In this document: positions 29,551 through 37,315 of the stretch, piece after piece
Numbering within the stretch: the stretch's first letter is position 1
Layout of the letters: each line of letters opens with the position of its first letter
NCBI GenBank assembly: GCA_040388375.1
Contig: JAZKBU010000017.1
Coordinates: forward strand, 1-42,372
DNA: 42,372 bases
DNA from: Bacteroidota bacterium
GTDB taxonomy: Bacteria; Bacteroidota; Bacteroidia; UKL13-3
Direction: 5' to 3'
Program-made: the position numbers and the translations under genes
The notes under the pieces: model-generated
Databases searched by the model: none
Seen by the model: only the letters and a program-made list of their open reading frames with translations
Told to the model about the DNA's origin: nothing

Positions 29551-31041
29551 TTAATAACTGTTTTTGTGTATGTTTTTACCTGTAACTATCCTTTGCGATT
29601 TTCCTGCGCGTTGATGTGTTGCGTATTCAGAAGCGAAAGCCATTACCATAAAATAACGCTTTGCATCAGATGGATGTCCGAATTCTTCATATTGAACTTT
29701 TGTAACTGGATTAGTTTTTTTTGTTTTCTTTAATGATCCATCAGAATCTTCTAAAGCATAACGGTAATCATGGATAGATTTTTTACAATTTAATCCTATT
29801 TCAATTCTTATTCCCGGAATCTTTTCTGAATAACACTCATTAACAAATTTGCCAGATATTATTACGGAAGGATTAACAGACTGCATTCTTAATGTCGGCT
29901 GGTATTCTTGTAGATATCCTTTTATTTCAGTAAAAAAGTTTTCACCTTTTTCTTTTAATGTTGATTCTTTAATTGATGTTCTATCCCCGTAAATGAATAA
30001 TTTAGGAACATCAGATAAAGGATATCTATGCTTAAATTCAGCGCAGGCATTTTTTACTCTATTACGCGGATCTTCCAAACATATTTCATCAATTTGACGG
30101 GCGTATTGAAATGTTTCTTTTCCTATTTCTATTTTTTTTATTTGCCAAACAAGACAAGTTATATATGGATTTACATTATCATCCCATGTTATATGAAGCG
30201 CCGCCTCTTTATCCCATTTCAGTTCTTTGAAATGAATGTTTGAATTTATGTCTTTCCAGAATTCACCCCCGGTTCTTATTCTACCCCAATTGCCAAGCCC
30301 ATATATGTTGTAATAATCAAAATCATCAATTTTGTCTTTTTCAAAATCATCAATAGTATGTTCATCTACGAAGTTGGGGCCAACTATGTATTTATTATCA
30401 AGGTAACAAGTTTTTAATACAACAGTATTGGCTTCTTTACCGTTAGCCGGCTTATTAATCCATTTGCCCTGTATATTAGTTTCTACCTCTACTAAAACCT
30501 CTTTATCAAAAACGTTTTTCTTTAACCAATGATCTTCACTTATAGGATTAAATATTCCTATGATCTTTTGGCCTAATTTACCACGCAGTCGTTTCTTTAT
30601 TTGTTTAAAATCAACCTCTTCAAACTGCGATATTTCTTCAAGAATAACACGTTTAAAATTACTAATACCTTTTACCTTCTCTGAATCATCAAGACCTCGG
30701 AAACGGATATAACTACCTGAAGAACATTTGATAAAATTTTGCTGGCAAATAAACTCTTCCTCTAGCCCCCAATCTTTGATTATATTAATAAAATCGGCAT
30801 AGATTGAGTCCTTTATGTCTGTGGCATACTTACGGAGGATTAACGAATTATTATCGCTTCCGGTAAGCATCCATTTTATTGTCTCTTGAACTACAGAAAA
30901 TGTTTTAGAAGCGGAGGATCCTCCGTAAATGAAAAGAAAACGAATAGTATCGTTTGATAATGCCTCTTCAATGTGCCAATAAACGTTATTAAATAAATCG
31001 GGGTTAAAATTTATTTCTGGCGAATCAAATTCTTCTGTCAT
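29551..31041 (-). CDS. Terminase large subunit
   Basis: A 496-residue packaging motor. The ATPase Walker A-like loop is G40-G-S-S-A-S-K46-T47 and the Walker B strand is R-V-I-L-E135-E136-I. A C-terminal RNase H-like nuclease is suggested by acidic strands: I-T-W-D-D-N-V-N-P in the 280s region, F-I-Y-G-D-R-T further on, and H-P-S-D-A-K-R-Y near the end. It cuts and pumps DNA into the prohead. With no cos-like site recognised and the contig closing as a circle, headful packaging is plausible. A 38-codon ORF ends directly at its ATG. Confidence 0.95.
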   Translation of the reverse strand: MTEEFDSPEINFNPDLFNNVYWHIEEALSNDTIRFLFIYGGSSASKTFSVVQETIKWMLTGSDNNSLILRKYATDIKDSIYADFINIIKDWGLEEEFICQQNFIKCSSGSYIRFRGLDDSEKVKGISNFKRVILEEISQFEEVDFKQIKKRLRGKLGQKIIGIFNPISEDHWLKKNVFDKEVLVEVETNIQGKWINKPANGKEANTVVLKTCYLDNKYIVGPNFVDEHTIDDFEKDKIDDFDYYNIYGLGNWGRIRTGGEFWKDINSNIHFKELKWDKEAALHITWDDNVNPYITCLVWQIKKIEIGKETFQYARQIDEICLEDPRNRVKNACAEFKHRYPLSDVPKLFIYGDRTSIKESTLKEKGENFFTEIKGYLQEYQPTLRMQSVNPSVIISGKFVNECYSEKIPGIRIEIGLNCKKSIHDYRYALEDSDGSLKKTKKTNPVTKVQYEEFGHPSDAKRYFMVMAFASEYATHQRAGKSQRIVTGKNIHKNSY

Positions 31042-31158
31042 TTAACAAAGTAATAATTTTATATTCTTTTTAAGCCTTTTCCATTCCTGCCCCAATTTCC
31101 AAAATGAACCCCGTGTTGTTTTATTCCAGATAGTTTTAATTTCGGTATAATTATTCAT
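31042..31158 (-). CDS. 38-residue ORF between terminase genes
   Basis: A hand-translated ORF, N-N-Y-T-E-I-K-T-I-W-N-K-T-T-R-G-S-F-W-K then L-K-K-N-I-K-L-L-L-C. Its TAA directly adjoins the large terminase ATG and its start overlaps the end of the small terminase by eight bases, so it fills the gap exactly. It is basic and aromatic. It may be a true microprotein or a leader that passes ribosomes to the large terminase. No family is known. Confidence 0.4.
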   Translation of the reverse strand: MNNYTEIKTIWNKTTRGSFWKLGQEWKRLKKNIKLLLC

Positions 31159-31627
31159 TTGTTTCTTCTCCTGTTTTATACCCAATTTTAAATACTTTCT
31201 TCTTTGTTACGACCGTTTCGCTCTTATCTACCAATGCATTTAAACGTTGAGTTATTGAAGGATTGTAAATTCCAACCATACCACCCTCAATTTGATCCTG
31301 ACGGATATTTTTCTTTATACGTGAGCAGATATGGATATAGTTTGAGTATCGACTATCCTTATTCTCAAAATAATCACTCACATCTACAATGATGTCATTA
31401 TCTGAAAGCCAATTCGCAAAGCCATCCATTGTAAGAGGTCTTTGTGCTGGAATTTTAACTAAATTATCCGGCAAATCTCCAGTAAACCCTTTAGGGATTA
31501 CTATGTTACCCTTTTTTTGTTCAATTATGTTTATCGGATTAGCTTTTACTTCTATTTTATATAGAAGGAAGTGTTCCCACATTATCTCTGGAGATTCTAT
31601 ATACTTTTGTTTTCCCCCGTGTCTCAT
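31151..31627 (-). CDS. Terminase small subunit
   Basis: A 158-residue DNA-recognition subunit. Family-like features include an early W-E-H-F-L-L-Y-K-I, then R-P-L-T-M-D-G-F-A-N-W-L-S-D, Y-I-H-I-C-S-R-I-K-K-N-I-R-Q-D-Q-I-E-G-G-M-V-G-I-Y-N-P-S-I-T-Q-R-L-N-A-L. The last segment (D-Q-x-x-G-G-x-x-G-x-Y-N) is typical of gp3/Terminase-small groups in Bacteroidota phages. It precedes the large subunit. The start overlaps the stop of the 96-residue exported gene (ATGA). Confidence 0.8.
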   Translation of the reverse strand: MRHGGKQKYIESPEIMWEHFLLYKIEVKANPINIIEQKKGNIVIPKGFTGDLPDNLVKIPAQRPLTMDGFANWLSDNDIIVDVSDYFENKDSRYSNYIHICSRIKKNIRQDQIEGGMVGIYNPSITQRLNALVDKSETVVTKKKVFKIGYKTGEETNE

Positions 31628-31914
31628 TTGTTTTTATATGCTTGATAAGGTTGTGAAAATTGTAATAAAACTTTTATTGTACGCGCACTGTCTAAAATAA
31701 CTAATAAACTGTCTTTTGCTTGATAAGCAACTAATCCTATAGAATCATATATATAGAAATTTTGCAAAAAACATATACCATTATTAATTAAAGGTAAAGG
31801 TGATGAAAAGTTTATTTTTTTAGTTTGAGCCTTGGAAAAATTTGTACAAAACAATATTATTAATAATACTATAAATATACGAATTTTATTGATAACACTA
31901 GTATTTTTTGCCAT
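31624..31914 (-). CDS. Small exported protein before terminase
   Basis: A 96-residue protein with a signal peptide: K-I-R-I-F-I-V-L-L-I-I-L-F-C-T-N-F-S-K-A-Q. The mature 67 residues alternate hydrophobic and polar residues (I-Y-D-S-I-G-L-V-A-Y-Q, S-L-L-V-I-L-D-S) like a small beta-barrel. It overlaps the MazG-like gene by 17 bases and the terminase gene by four. An exported protein in a replication-packaging region suggests a role at the envelope of the infected cell, such as exclusion. Function unknown. Confidence 0.55.
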   Translation of the reverse strand: MAKNTSVINKIRIFIVLLIILFCTNFSKAQTKKINFSSPLPLINNGICFLQNFYIYDSIGLVAYQAKDSLLVILDSARTIKVLLQFSQPYQAYKNK

Positions 31915-32299
31915 GCTTATAAGGTCTTGTTAGGTTATATCTCATTTTTAGTTGTATGTGTTGTTCAATGTTAATGCCTCTATAAGCTGCCAAGCTCATT
32001 AATCTCATTAATGAATCAGCAATTTCATCTTCAAAGGTGTTTTTAATTCTACTCTCAAAAAGGATTATAAAATCTTCTTCTTTTATTTTGGTAGTTCCGT
32101 CGTTATATGAGAAACTGATTTGATTTAATCTTTCAAAAAAACCAGCAAGATCACAATATTTATTTTCGTTATCGGCATTTAATGCTTCTGAGATCTCAGA
32201 ATGAATAAGGCATAACATTTCTCCGGTATTCTTCTCCTCTTCAAAAAAACCTTTACTTTTAGCATTCGCGTAAATCTGATGGGATAATTCATTTATCAT
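31898..32299 (-). CDS. MazG-like nucleotide pyrophosphohydrolase
   Basis: A 133-residue all-alpha NTP-PPase. The metal-binding pattern is visible: E35-I-S-E38 (in H-S-E-I-S-E-A-L) and E92-I-A-D95 (in E-D-E-I-A-D-S-L-M-R-L), which is the ExxE...ExxD motif. The C-terminal Y-N-x-x-R-P-Y-K-H-G-K-K-Y is usual in phage members. It hydrolyses NTPs or dNTPs to monophosphates; phage versions may clean damaged nucleotides or act on alarmones. It starts 11 bases after the ASCH-like gene. Confidence 0.85.
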   Translation of the reverse strand: MINELSHQIYANAKSKGFFEEEKNTGEMLCLIHSEISEALNADNENKYCDLAGFFERLNQISFSYNDGTTKIKEEDFIILFESRIKNTFEDEIADSLMRLMSLAAYRGINIEQHIQLKMRYNLTRPYKHGKKY

Positions 32300-32310
32300 A
32301 TTTTCATGGA

Positions 32311-32853
32311 TTAGTAAGTTACATTTTCATTCCAACAAATTATTTGTCCGACAAACTGGATATCTTTCTTTTTAGGATTAAACCATCTTTCAAAATCTTC
32401 TATTTCTAAGCCGTCATTTTTAGCTACTTCACCCAATGAAAGCATTTGAAATTGCGACTTAACTTCTGTAGGTAATAGTATGGTTGTTTGATTTGGTGTT
32501 AATTCTATGATAATATCCCAAACTTTTTTAATTTCAATATCCGGAGCTATAATTATTTGATCTGAATGATATGGCCCCTTTCTTCCAGACTTAATGTTTA
32601 TATTTGATCCCCAAATACGGGGGCTTGCAATATCTCCAGCTTTCCAACGATTTCCAGCCCGGATAGTGTGGTTTTTTGTTCCTTTACTAAATGCCAAAAA
32701 ATTTAACTCAATATTTTTTACAAAATTACTTTTTAAATCAATCTTATTTTGAAGTAATAAACTATGTAATAGTTTTTCCCTAAAGTAAGTGGGTTGTCCA
32801 GCCCTTGGATTATATGAAGGAAATTCGCGAGAAAATGTTAGTACTTTAGCCAT
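32311..32853 (-). CDS. ASCH-like phage protein
   Basis: A 180-residue protein read from M-A-K-V-L at 32853. Three extra residues are possible from 32862, but a 43-codon ORF overlaps this later ATG by eight bases, which favours it. The signature K-N-H-T-I-R-A-G-N-R-W-K-A-G-D-I-A-S-P-R-I-W at about residues 74-95 resembles the ASCH/PUA-like fold, where T-I-R and a W-x-x-G-D turn line an RNA- or nucleotide-binding cleft. Similar proteins are common in Bacteroidota phages next to MazG genes. Activity unknown. Confidence 0.6.
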   Translation of the reverse strand: MAKVLTFSREFPSYNPRAGQPTYFREKLLHSLLLQNKIDLKSNFVKNIELNFLAFSKGTKNHTIRAGNRWKAGDIASPRIWGSNINIKSGRKGPYHSDQIIIAPDIEIKKVWDIIIELTPNQTTILLPTEVKSQFQMLSLGEVAKNDGLEIEDFERWFNPKKKDIQFVGQIICWNENVTY

Positions 32854-32977
32854 AAAACCCATTTAATTTAAAAGCCAATTTAGAGGCCCGTTTATAATCA
32901 ATTATCTTACCATCATAATTACTACGATGTAGCCATAATGATGTAAAATAGTATATGAATCCTAAACTATTCATCAT
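32846..32977 (-). CDS. 43-residue ORF upstream of the ASCH-like gene
   Basis: A hand-translated ORF beginning M-M-N-S-L-G-F-I-Y-Y-F-T-S-L-W-L-H-R and ending K-L-A-F-K-L-N-G-F-Y-G. It fills the space between the HNH gene (ends 32992) and the ASCH-like gene, which it overlaps by eight bases. The middle, N-Y-D-G-K-I-I-D-Y-K-R-A-S-K-L-A, looks protein-like. It may be a true microprotein or a coupling leader. No family is recognised. Confidence 0.45.
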   Translation of the reverse strand: MMNSLGFIYYFTSLWLHRSNYDGKIIDYKRASKLAFKLNGFYG

Positions 32978-32991
32978 TCTTTTTTTTCATT

Positions 32992-33327
32992 TTATAATCT
33001 ATTTAACGAATAACCTTTTTCTTTTGCCCATTCCGGGTTTTCCTCAATTTTTTTATGCCCTTCAGCAGAAACTGCCAGCCAAAACCTTACATCTGTTAAC
33101 AGTTTTCCTATTCTACCTTTTTTATGATGAACCTGAGTAGCTGGATCTCCCGTTATAGGGCAAAATTTATTGTTTAAAAACACTTCTCGTAATGTTAGGT
33201 ACTCTTTGTTTTCTTTTTTTCGTTTGTTGCTTAAATGCGATATTTTTGATGGTTTAGGTTTTATCTTTGGTTCAGGTTTAGGATCTGGCCTAAATTTGCC
33301 TCCTGAAAATTTAACAAATGCCGTCAT
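32992..33327 (-). CDS. HNH-like protein
   Basis: A 111-residue protein. I chose the ATG at 33327 because it forms TAATG with the stop of a 38-codon ORF; an earlier in-frame ATG at 33357 lies within that ORF. After a Lys/Pro-rich N-terminus come C56-P-I-T-G, T-Q-V-H67-H68-K-K-G-R and, later, S-A-E-G-H91-K-K-I-E. This pattern (C, H-H, then H near E-N-P-E-W) resembles small phage HNH proteins. It may be a nicking enzyme or a DNA-binding relative, since one of the usual cysteine pair residues is not visible. Confidence 0.65.
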   Translation of the reverse strand: MTAFVKFSGGKFRPDPKPEPKIKPKPSKISHLSNKRKKENKEYLTLREVFLNNKFCPITGDPATQVHHKKGRIGKLLTDVRFWLAVSAEGHKKIEENPEWAKEKGYSLNRL

Positions 33328-33443
33328 TAAACAGTATCGTTTACTCTTTTTTTCCATTCTGAATGATTGTATTCTGCATTTTTAGTATCAATAAGCATTT
33401 CTTCTATTGACACGGCTTTTAATTTAATTCCTGTGGTTTTCAT
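33327..33443 (-). CDS. 38-residue microprotein after promoter element
   Basis: The first ORF after promoter/leader copy B, with its ATG 12 bases past the element. The peptide reads M-K-T-T-G-I-K-L-K-A-V-S-I-E-E-M-L-I-D-T and then N-H-S-E-W-K-K-R-V. It ends with TAATG at the HNH gene, so translation is coupled. The 5813 operon also opens with a tiny ORF after its copy of the element, but the two peptides are unrelated. Function unknown. Confidence 0.5.
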   Translation of the reverse strand: MKTTGIKLKAVSIEEMLIDTKNAEYNHSEWKKRVNDTV

Positions 33444-33455
33444 TTTCTTAGCGGT

Positions 33456-33540
33456 TTTTTTAGTTATTATTAATTTGATGAGACAAAACTACAAATTATT
33501 TTAACCACTTTACGTTTTTGTAAATAAAGTTATTAACAAT
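33456..33540 (-). promoter_or_regulatory. Duplicated 85-bp promoter/leader element, copy B
   Basis: Same length as copy A (5821-5905), with four mismatches. Its dyad lies at 33509-33524 and its TAGTTTTG box is conserved. The first eight bases on the minus strand overlap the end of the 249-residue gene (stop 33533-33535), so the element was inserted or copied up to that gene's last codons. It should drive the HNH-MazG-terminase genes. Confidence 0.65.
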
Positions 33541-34282
33541 TGGCATTTATTTCTTCTACACGCATTAATACAAATTCATTGGCTGTTAATTTTTTTCCAT
33601 TATAATCAACAATTGCAATGGGAGAGTTTTTATTAACAGGTTGATTAAGATACAACGAATCAAATTCATTAAATAATTTTTGAACTAAAATTTCTTCTGG
33701 TGTTCTTTCTCTTTTTTCAGGAGAAATTAAATTTAAATCTATTGATCGTTCTTCTTGAGGAAATTTCTCGACTATTGATTTAAGGGCTTTCAATATAACA
33801 ATATCAGGTTTTAACTCTTTATTTTTTTTTTGTTTTTCAATATTGTCAATATATGCCATTTCTGTTCGTTCTTCCAAATATTTATCTATCCAACCAAAAA
33901 TAACAGCGGCATCTATTCGGTCAAACATTGTACCATATCTACCTTTTTTTGCTTGTTCAAAGCAATATTTTAATTCTTCTATTTTTAAGAAATAATAATC
34001 GGATTTTATAGCATTAACAACGAATATTACTTGCATTTGATTCATTGTTTTACCAACATTAAAAGATTCTATCAAATCGGTAGAAATAAAAGTTAAAAAA
34101 GCATCGGCGAACATTGGGCCCTTTTCTTTTATTATTTTTGATACGGATAGACCATTTGATTTATACGCTTCCATCCCCGTTTTGACTTGCAAGTCCGTCC
34201 AGTACTTTTGAGGATAACTCGTTAAGGCTTCTAACTTCGCCAGAACGTTGCTCTCTATCTTTATTATTTGATTGTTTTCCAT
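33533..34282 (-). CDS. Unknown replication-region protein overlapping DUF4373 gene
   Basis: A 249-residue mostly helical protein. The middle (M-N-Q-M-Q-V-I-F-V-V-N-A-I-K-S-D-Y-Y-F-L-K, E-E-L-K-Y-C-F-E-Q-A-K-K-G-R-Y-G-T-M-F-D-R-I-D) resembles proteins that sit next to DUF4373 replication proteins in Bacteroidota phages; a helicase-loader-like role has been my working guess but is unproven. From the first ATG it overlaps the previous gene by 122 bases in another frame. A start at M37 (34174) would cut this to 14 bases. Confidence 0.65.
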   Translation of the reverse strand: MENNQIIKIESNVLAKLEALTSYPQKYWTDLQVKTGMEAYKSNGLSVSKIIKEKGPMFADAFLTFISTDLIESFNVGKTMNQMQVIFVVNAIKSDYYFLKIEELKYCFEQAKKGRYGTMFDRIDAAVIFGWIDKYLEERTEMAYIDNIEKQKKNKELKPDIVILKALKSIVEKFPQEERSIDLNLISPEKRERTPEEILVQKLFNEFDSLYLNQPVNKNSPIAIVDYNGKKLTANEFVLMRVEEINANC

Positions 34283-35048
34283 AGGGATTTTCTAAATTTT
34301 TTAACCATTCTTGTTTAAATCCTTTCCAGCTTTTTTCGCAACAAATTTTTAAAACGTAATTTTTATCAACAGTTAAATCTTTTTCGATTTCATCAATAAA
34401 CATTTTAAAAGCTGTTTCAGTATTTGATGCCTTTTTATTTTTTCTAACAATAAGCCAATCATTTACAAGTTGCGAATCAAAACCATAATCAAGTAATTTT
34501 TTTTTGAAATCGAATTTTGTTTCTTTTTCAAAAAGAATATTTTCTTCTTTTATATTATCTGATTTAATTTCTTCTTGTATAATCTTATCTAATCTTATCT
34601 GTGTATTTTCGGGTACTTTAAGGTTACTTTTATTCAATTTACGGATACTTAAAGTATCTAGAATTTCAAATAAAGTGTCCAAATTAATACATTTATTATT
34701 CCTTTTTTTATACGCTTCTTGAATACTATCAATGAACTTTTCATTAAAAAGCACTTTATTTTCAAACCATAAAGACGAATTAAATTCGCCTAATTTACAA
34801 AGGTCGTTTATTATATTAACCAAAATATCCTCAGAAACTCCACATTTTGAAGATAAATACATAAGTGCTGTAGGGTCGTTTAGATTCAACCAGTGATTTT
34901 CATTTACAGCTAGTTGTCTGAGTATTTTAAACCATGTAGCATAACCATCGTTTCCATATTTTTTTTCAATATAAAACATTGATTTACCTTCTTTGCAAAG
35001 AAAAGGAAAGTAGTCGACCGTATTTTTTTCTTTTCTTCCTAAAGCCAT
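34161..35048 (-). CDS. DUF4373 (Lin1244/Lin1753-type) replication protein
   Basis: A 295-residue protein. The first 95 residues match the Lin1244/Lin1753 N-terminal domain: N-T-V-D-Y-F-P-F-L-C-K-E-G-K-S-M-F-Y-I-E, then K-Y-G-N-D-G-Y-A-T-W-F-K-I-L-R-Q-L. This winged-helix-like domain occurs in phage and plasmid replication initiators. A middle charged linker leads to a C-terminal D-F-K-K-K-L-L-D-Y-G-F region, W-K-G-F-K-Q-E-W-L-K-N-L and S-L-N-E-L-S-S-K-V-L. It follows a strong terminator, so it probably has its own promoter. It overlaps the next gene. Confidence 0.75.
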   Translation of the reverse strand: MALGRKEKNTVDYFPFLCKEGKSMFYIEKKYGNDGYATWFKILRQLAVNENHWLNLNDPTALMYLSSKCGVSEDILVNIINDLCKLGEFNSSLWFENKVLFNEKFIDSIQEAYKKRNNKCINLDTLFEILDTLSIRKLNKSNLKVPENTQIRLDKIIQEEIKSDNIKEENILFEKETKFDFKKKLLDYGFDSQLVNDWLIVRKNKKASNTETAFKMFIDEIEKDLTVDKNYVLKICCEKSWKGFKQEWLKNLENPYGKQSNNKDREQRSGEVRSLNELSSKVLDGLASQNGDGSV

Positions 35049-35060
35049 TTTTTTGAAAAA

Positions 35061-35100
35061 GAAACCTTCATTTTACCCGGCAAAGCAAAATGAAGGTTTC
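35061..35100 (-). terminator. Strong intrinsic terminator upstream of DUF4373 gene
   Basis: Perfect 14-bp stem GAAACCTTCATTTT (35061-35074) with AAAATGAAGGTTTC (35087-35100), 12-base loop, followed on the minus strand by TTTTTC. It ends the transcript from the helicase-ParB operon 13 bases before the DUF4373 ATG. A weaker all-AT hairpin lies next to the upstream stop codon. Confidence 0.85.
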
Positions 35101-35158
35101 GTTTAAGTAACTAAGTTTCCTTTCGCTACTATGTTAATTTAAATTTGCCGATTTAAAT

Positions 35159-35923
35159 TTATTGCTCAATACAAACAATATCCTTGAAGTGTTCTAATTC
35201 GGTGCGTAATATCCCTTCTTTCGTTGACATTTCAAGGTCTCGCAACTGTACGCTTTCAAGATATACATACACTTCTCCTGCTCTTAATTCAACGCAAATA
35301 TCAACCTTAAATTTTATTTTAGGCTGACCCTTAAAAATATTAATGTCTAAAACGAACGATTCCTGTAATTCGTGAGTAATTTTTGAATGTAAAGTATTCA
35401 ATTTTTCTCCTCTCAAGTCGTTTGAATTTTCAAGGGATGTAGCTACTTTAGCTTTAAAATTTTGAAGAGCTAAACATATTTTAGCGTGTTCTGTTTGATC
35501 CTCAAAATAAATGCGATTAAACTTAATAATTCGCAATAAATCTTTTGGTTCAAATTGCACTCCGGTGTTTACTTCAAACTTTTTTAGTTCTGAATTATTT
35601 TGAATAATTCCTACTACAGCATAATTATCATTTTCATAATTTTCATCCAACACAAGAAAAATGCTACCTTTTAAAAGGTCATAAACTACATGACATTTGT
35701 TCGGATCGTGCAAATGTTTCCTTTTGTTATAAAATTCACTAGGGGATGAAATAACTCCTACTAAATGGACTTTATTTGGCTTTATAACATCTAATTGTTT
35801 TGGCGCCGAACCTTCGCGAATAATAATTACAGGGTTTTTATCTGTAATTTGAGTTGAATTGTCAGAAACAAATTTTTTTATTACTTGTTCTTTTGGGCTT
35901 TCGCCATTTTTTTCTGTTTCCAT
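35159..35923 (-). CDS. Unknown 254-residue protein (DUF2303-like?)
   Basis: A 254-residue protein with an N-terminal polar leader, then I-I-I-R-E-G-S-A-P-K-Q-L-D-V-I-K-P-N-K-V and L-V-G-V-I-S-S-P-S-E-F, reminiscent of DUF2303 phage proteins, which start with A-P-x-x-h-x-V-h-x-P patterns. The rest alternates strands and helices (V-V-Y-D-L-L-K-G-S-I-F-L-V-L-D-E-N, E-P-K-D-L-L-R-I-I-K-F-N-R). It lies in the ParB operon, whose members are probably replication accessories. The DUF assignment is tentative. Confidence 0.6.
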   Translation of the reverse strand: METEKNGESPKEQVIKKFVSDNSTQITDKNPVIIIREGSAPKQLDVIKPNKVHLVGVISSPSEFYNKRKHLHDPNKCHVVYDLLKGSIFLVLDENYENDNYAVVGIIQNNSELKKFEVNTGVQFEPKDLLRIIKFNRIYFEDQTEHAKICLALQNFKAKVATSLENSNDLRGEKLNTLHSKITHELQESFVLDINIFKGQPKIKFKVDICVELRAGEVYVYLESVQLRDLEMSTKEGILRTELEHFKDIVCIEQ

Positions 35924-35958
35924 TTTTTGTTTTTTAATTAATTATTATTTACTTTTTT

Positions 35959-36366
35959 TTATTTTCCTTGTGGGATATAGGCCTGCGCCTCTTCTGGTCG
36001 CATTCTTCTTGATTCTAACAGTGTCCCGGTGTTATCATAATACCCAACCATTCTATTTTCATAGTCAGGGAAAATATATACTTGACATGTTACTTCTTGA
36101 AACCCAAGTCTAATGTTTTTTAACAAATATTCGTTTTGATCCAACGGCGCTTTTACTGCGGCTTTATTTTCGTCTTTCGCTTTATTTAAAACCTCATTAG
36201 CTTTGCGAACAATTATTGAATTTGAAAGGAACGTAGCGCGCATTTCAGTTAGTTCGTCAATAGAAAAATATTTCTGGATATCTTTTTCTTCAGTCGTTAG
36301 GCAATTGGCTTCTAACATAGCCTCCCTTTCATTATCGGGAATTTCTTTAAATAGTTGTTGTTCCAT
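35959..36366 (-). CDS. Unknown 135-residue protein in ParB operon
   Basis: A helical protein (I-D-E-L-T-E-M-R-A-T-F-L-S-N-S-I-I-V-R-K-A-N-E-V-L-N), then a beta-rich end: V-T-C-Q-V-Y-I-F-P-D-Y-E-N-R-M-V-G-Y-Y-D and S-R-R-M-R-P-E-E-A. The end resembles a small protein common in Bacteroidota phages near ParB and DUF2303-type genes, with no known function. It starts six bases after the ParB-like stop. Confidence 0.6.
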   Translation of the reverse strand: MEQQLFKEIPDNEREAMLEANCLTTEEKDIQKYFSIDELTEMRATFLSNSIIVRKANEVLNKAKDENKAAVKAPLDQNEYLLKNIRLGFQEVTCQVYIFPDYENRMVGYYDNTGTLLESRRMRPEEAQAYIPQGK

Positions 36367-36372
36367 TGTTTT

Positions 36373-37254
36373 TTAGTTAAAAATTAAACTCTCAATTTGA
36401 CTACGTGTTAATTTATTTTCAATGATTTTTTTAGCGAAGGAAAATAATTCCGAATTAATTACATCTTTCGGTTTATCAATTTGAGATTTAAAAACCATTT
36501 GTAATTCTTTAAAAGAATCAACTTTATTGGTTGCTTTGTCGAAATGTTTTTTAGTTACTTTCTCATGTACCTCATCTGAAACTTCATAAGTTTGCTCGCT
36601 ATCTTCATTTTCAACAACAGTAGATTTTTTTATTGTTTTTACAATTCCAAAAGACGCCTCTATTTTATCAAGGGCTTCATTATAATCTGCTGAATCCTTT
36701 AGAATATCCAACACCAAAGTGTAAGAAATCTTTTTATCAGAAATCATTTTTCTGATGCGGATAGGAGCGCTTGCCAACAATGCAAGATTCTGAATTAATC
36801 GCATTGATTTGCCAAGTCGAACGGATATTTCTTTGTTCTTCCATCCGATAGCTTGTAATCTGCGTACAGTTTCAGCTTGTTCAACAGGTGTAAATGGTTT
36901 TCCGGAGTTGGTAGTAAAATGCTCCATTAAAATCATTTCGTCGGTAACAGTTCTGGAGTCTCCGATTGAGATGATTTTAGCGCGAATAGTATGCCCTTTT
37001 TCAACCAATAACATGGCAGCAGCTAATCGTCTATGCCCAGCGACAATTTCCCAATCATAAGCTTCTGATTTAGAAACTCTAAAACCTCTCAAGGGAGTAA
37101 CTACGCCATTTTGTAAAATATCAGCAGCCAATTCTTCTAAGTCGCCGTAATCTTCGCGCGGATTTCCTCCGGCACGTTGCAATGGGCGTATTCTACGAAC
37201 ATCTACTTCGTAATGTTTCCCTTGCGTTTCGTCTTTAATTTCTAGTTCTTTCAT
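36373..37254 (-). CDS. ParB/Srx-fold nuclease-like DNA-binding protein
   Basis: A 293-residue protein with an N-terminal ParB/Sulfiredoxin domain: I-R-P-L-Q, N-P-R-E-D-Y, L-E-E-L-A-A-D-I, G-V-V-T-P-L and V-A-G-H-R-R-L-A-A-A (G-H-R-R is the CTP-binding C-motif region). A helix-turn-helix follows at about 125-160 (T-P-V-E-Q-A-E-T-V-R-R-L, K-N-K-E-I-S-V-R-L-G-K-S). No partner ParA is present, so plasmid-like partition is unlikely; phage ParB-likes can be nucleases or regulators. A dyad (37298-37313) lies 44 bases upstream of the ATG. Confidence 0.8.
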   Translation of the reverse strand: MKELEIKDETQGKHYEVDVRRIRPLQRAGGNPREDYGDLEELAADILQNGVVTPLRGFRVSKSEAYDWEIVAGHRRLAAAMLLVEKGHTIRAKIISIGDSRTVTDEMILMEHFTTNSGKPFTPVEQAETVRRLQAIGWKNKEISVRLGKSMRLIQNLALLASAPIRIRKMISDKKISYTLVLDILKDSADYNEALDKIEASFGIVKTIKKSTVVENEDSEQTYEVSDEVHEKVTKKHFDKATNKVDSFKELQMVFKSQIDKPKDVINSELFSFAKKIIENKLTRSQIESLIFN

Positions 37255-37297
37255 TGTTTATAATTTAAAATGTTTTTGCAATGATATGAAATTTTTG

Positions 37298-37313
37298 TTT
37301 ACAAAATTGTAAA
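37298..37313 (-). promoter_or_regulatory. 16-bp dyad upstream of ParB-like gene
   Basis: TTTACAAAATTGTAAA on the plus strand has 6-bp arms and the same TTTAC-N6-GTAAA frame as the sites at 2471, 5874 and 33509. It lies in the 61-bp gap between the helicase and ParB-like genes. Downstream TATCATTG may be a weak -7 box. It is probably an operator for the same regulator. Confidence 0.55.
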
Positions 37314-37315
37314 TT

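Noticed and set aside
35101-35160. Promoter for the DUF4373 gene in the gap after the terminator
   Set aside because: An AT-only dyad is present near 35145, but no TTG/TAnnTTTG pair with correct spacing on the minus strand could be supported.
36373-37254. Plasmid partition system
   Set aside because: A ParB-like protein is present but no ParA ATPase or clustered parS sites were seen.
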